This document shows positions 5,728-6,551 of a stretch of DNA of 6,551 bases, piece after piece. Where the stretch lies: positions 1 through 6,551 of the forward strand of contig DMCJ01000078.1 of assembly GCA_003446735.1 (NCBI GenBank). Reading direction: 5' to 3'. Position 1 is the stretch's first letter. Every line of letters begins with the position of its first letter. Below the pieces are notes generated by a model. That model saw only the letters and a list, made by a program, of their open reading frames with translations. It was not told the DNA's origin and did not search any database. The position numbers and the translations under genes are program-made. Origin of the DNA: Lachnospiraceae bacterium (GTDB lineage: Bacteria > Bacillota > Clostridia > Lachnospirales > Lachnospiraceae).

Positions 5728-6551
5728 TTATAAACTCTTACCGGTCAAAAGCTGATATGCCTGCTCATATTTTTCTATCGTCTTTTCAACGATATCCCCG
5801 GGAAGCTCCCAGTCATGCTTTCCTTCGTTAGCCTTAAGCCAGTCTCTTGCAAACTGCTTGTCAAACGAAGGCTGGGAATGTCCGCTCTCATATCCGTCTG
5901 CAGGCCAGAAGCGGGATGAATCGGGAGTAAGCATCTCATCGCCAAGGACCATGTTGCCATCCTCATCAAGTCCGAACTCAAACTTCGTATCAGCGATAAT
6001 GATACCCTTTGTAAGCGCATAGTCCGCGCATTTTTTATAAAGCGCGATCGTATAATCCCTAAGCTTCTTTGCAAGCTCTTCTCCTCTTCCGGGGAAGGAC
6101 TTTTCAAGATGAGCTATGCTCTGCTCATAGGATATATTCTCGTCATGATCACCGATCTCTGCTTTTGTGGAAGGTGTATATATGGGCTCGGGAAGCTTGT
6201 CGGATTCCTTTAATCCTTCGGGAAGCTTTATCCCGCATACCGTACCGTCCTTTTTATAACTTGCCCAGCCGCTTCCGGTAATATAACCTCTTACTATGCA
6301 TTCGATGGGAAGCATGTTAAGCTTCCTGCACATCATGCTCTTTCCGGCAAACTTTTCATTCCTGAAAAACTCGGGCATCTTATTAACGTCCGTGGTTATC
6401 ATATGGTTGGGGATGATATCCTTTGTCATATCAAACCAGAACTCACTCATCTTTGTAAGAACGGTTCCCTTCTTGTTGATCGTGTTCTTAAGGATAACAT
6501 CAAAACAGCTTATCCTGTCTGTAGCCACCATGATAAGGCTGTCACCGTTAT
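5728..6551 (-). CDS. purC: Phosphoribosylaminoimidazole-succinocarboxamide synthase PurC (5' end beyond window)
   Basis: PurC (SAICAR synthase) joins CAIR and aspartate with ATP to make SAICAR in de novo purine biosynthesis. 273 residues to the stop are visible. The reading frame is open to the window edge upstream of the Met at 6531 (NGDSLI precedes MVATDRIS), and family knowledge places that VATDRISxFDV block some 20-30 residues into the protein, so the true start lies outside. Counting from that Met: VATDRISCFDVIL (2-14), MLPIECIVRGYITGSGW (73-89) with the substrate-binding arginine region, PIYTPSTKAEIGDHDENIS (116-134), IIIADTKFEFGLD (177-189, the second family signature) and LGDEMLTPDSSRFWP (196-210). 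The C-terminus (PSFDKQFARDWL, then a helix ending LTGKSL) is of the longer ~290-300 residue type. The next gene, lysR, starts 1 base after the stop. Confidence 0.97.
   Translation of the reverse strand, partial: NGDSLIMVATDRISCFDVILKNTINKKGTVLTKMSEFWFDMTKDIIPNHMITTDVNKMPEFFRNEKFAGKSMMCRKLNMLPIECIVRGYITGSGWASYKKDGTVCGIKLPEGLKESDKLPEPIYTPSTKAEIGDHDENISYEQSIAHLEKSFPGRGEELAKKLRDYTIALYKKCADYALTKGIIIADTKFEFGLDEDGNMVLGDEMLTPDSSRFWPADGYESGHSQPSFDKQFARDWLKANEGKHDWELPGDIVEKTIEKYEQAYQLLTGKSL

Noticed and set aside
5775..6281. Open frames on both strands overlapping purC
   Set aside because: Out-of-frame shadows of a clearly recognisable conserved enzyme.
5728..6531. purC starting at the Met at 6531
   Set aside because: The frame stays open to the window edge and this Met lies inside a conserved family block, so it is internal.
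1..6551. Mobile element, phage, CRISPR or defence system
   Set aside because: No transposase, integrase, direct repeat array or defence-type domain; all genes are housekeeping or ordinary regulators with similar base composition.

Overview
The window looks like chromosomal core sequence of an anaerobic Gram-positive bacterium of the Clostridia, most likely Lachnospiraceae (Butyrivibrio/Roseburia-like). This is inferred from the style of the RpoD, DnaG and dNTPase proteins, from the presence of a gene resembling the DUF4125 family, from moderate GC with AT-rich intergenic DNA, and from strong GGAGG-type ribosome binding sites. No database search was possible. Every gene I can support is on the minus strand, so transcription runs from high to low coordinates.

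Right part (6551 to 4767): the 3' part of purC (SAICAR synthase, purine biosynthesis) is followed after a single base by a LysR-type transcriptional regulator. The two are probably co-transcribed.

Middle (4766 to 4497): a 270-base AT-rich intergenic region. It holds two inverted repeats just downstream of lysR, then a hairpin plus T-tract that looks like an intrinsic terminator. Immediately after that comes a good sigma-70/SigA-type promoter (TTGATT, 17 bases, TATATT) reading into the left-hand operon, with a leader of about 49 bases.

Left part (4496 to 1): a tight four-gene operon: a DUF4125-like protein of unknown function, an HD-domain deoxynucleotide triphosphohydrolase (dgt family), DNA primase (dnaG), and the primary sigma factor (rpoD, cut off by the window edge inside region 4). 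The gaps are 4, 3 and 15 bases, and the dnaG stop codon lies inside the rpoD Shine-Dalgarno sequence. This is a version of the 'macromolecular synthesis operon'. In E. coli that operon is rpsU-dnaG-rpoD; here the gene(s) before dnaG are a dNTP hydrolase and an uncharacterised protein. The operon would link control of the dNTP pool, replication priming and housekeeping transcription.

I see no mobile elements, CRISPR arrays, tRNAs or rRNAs, and no clearly new defence or signalling system. The points most worth following up are the DUF4125-like gene at the head of this essential operon, the purC-lysR pairing, and the inverted repeats between the two operons.
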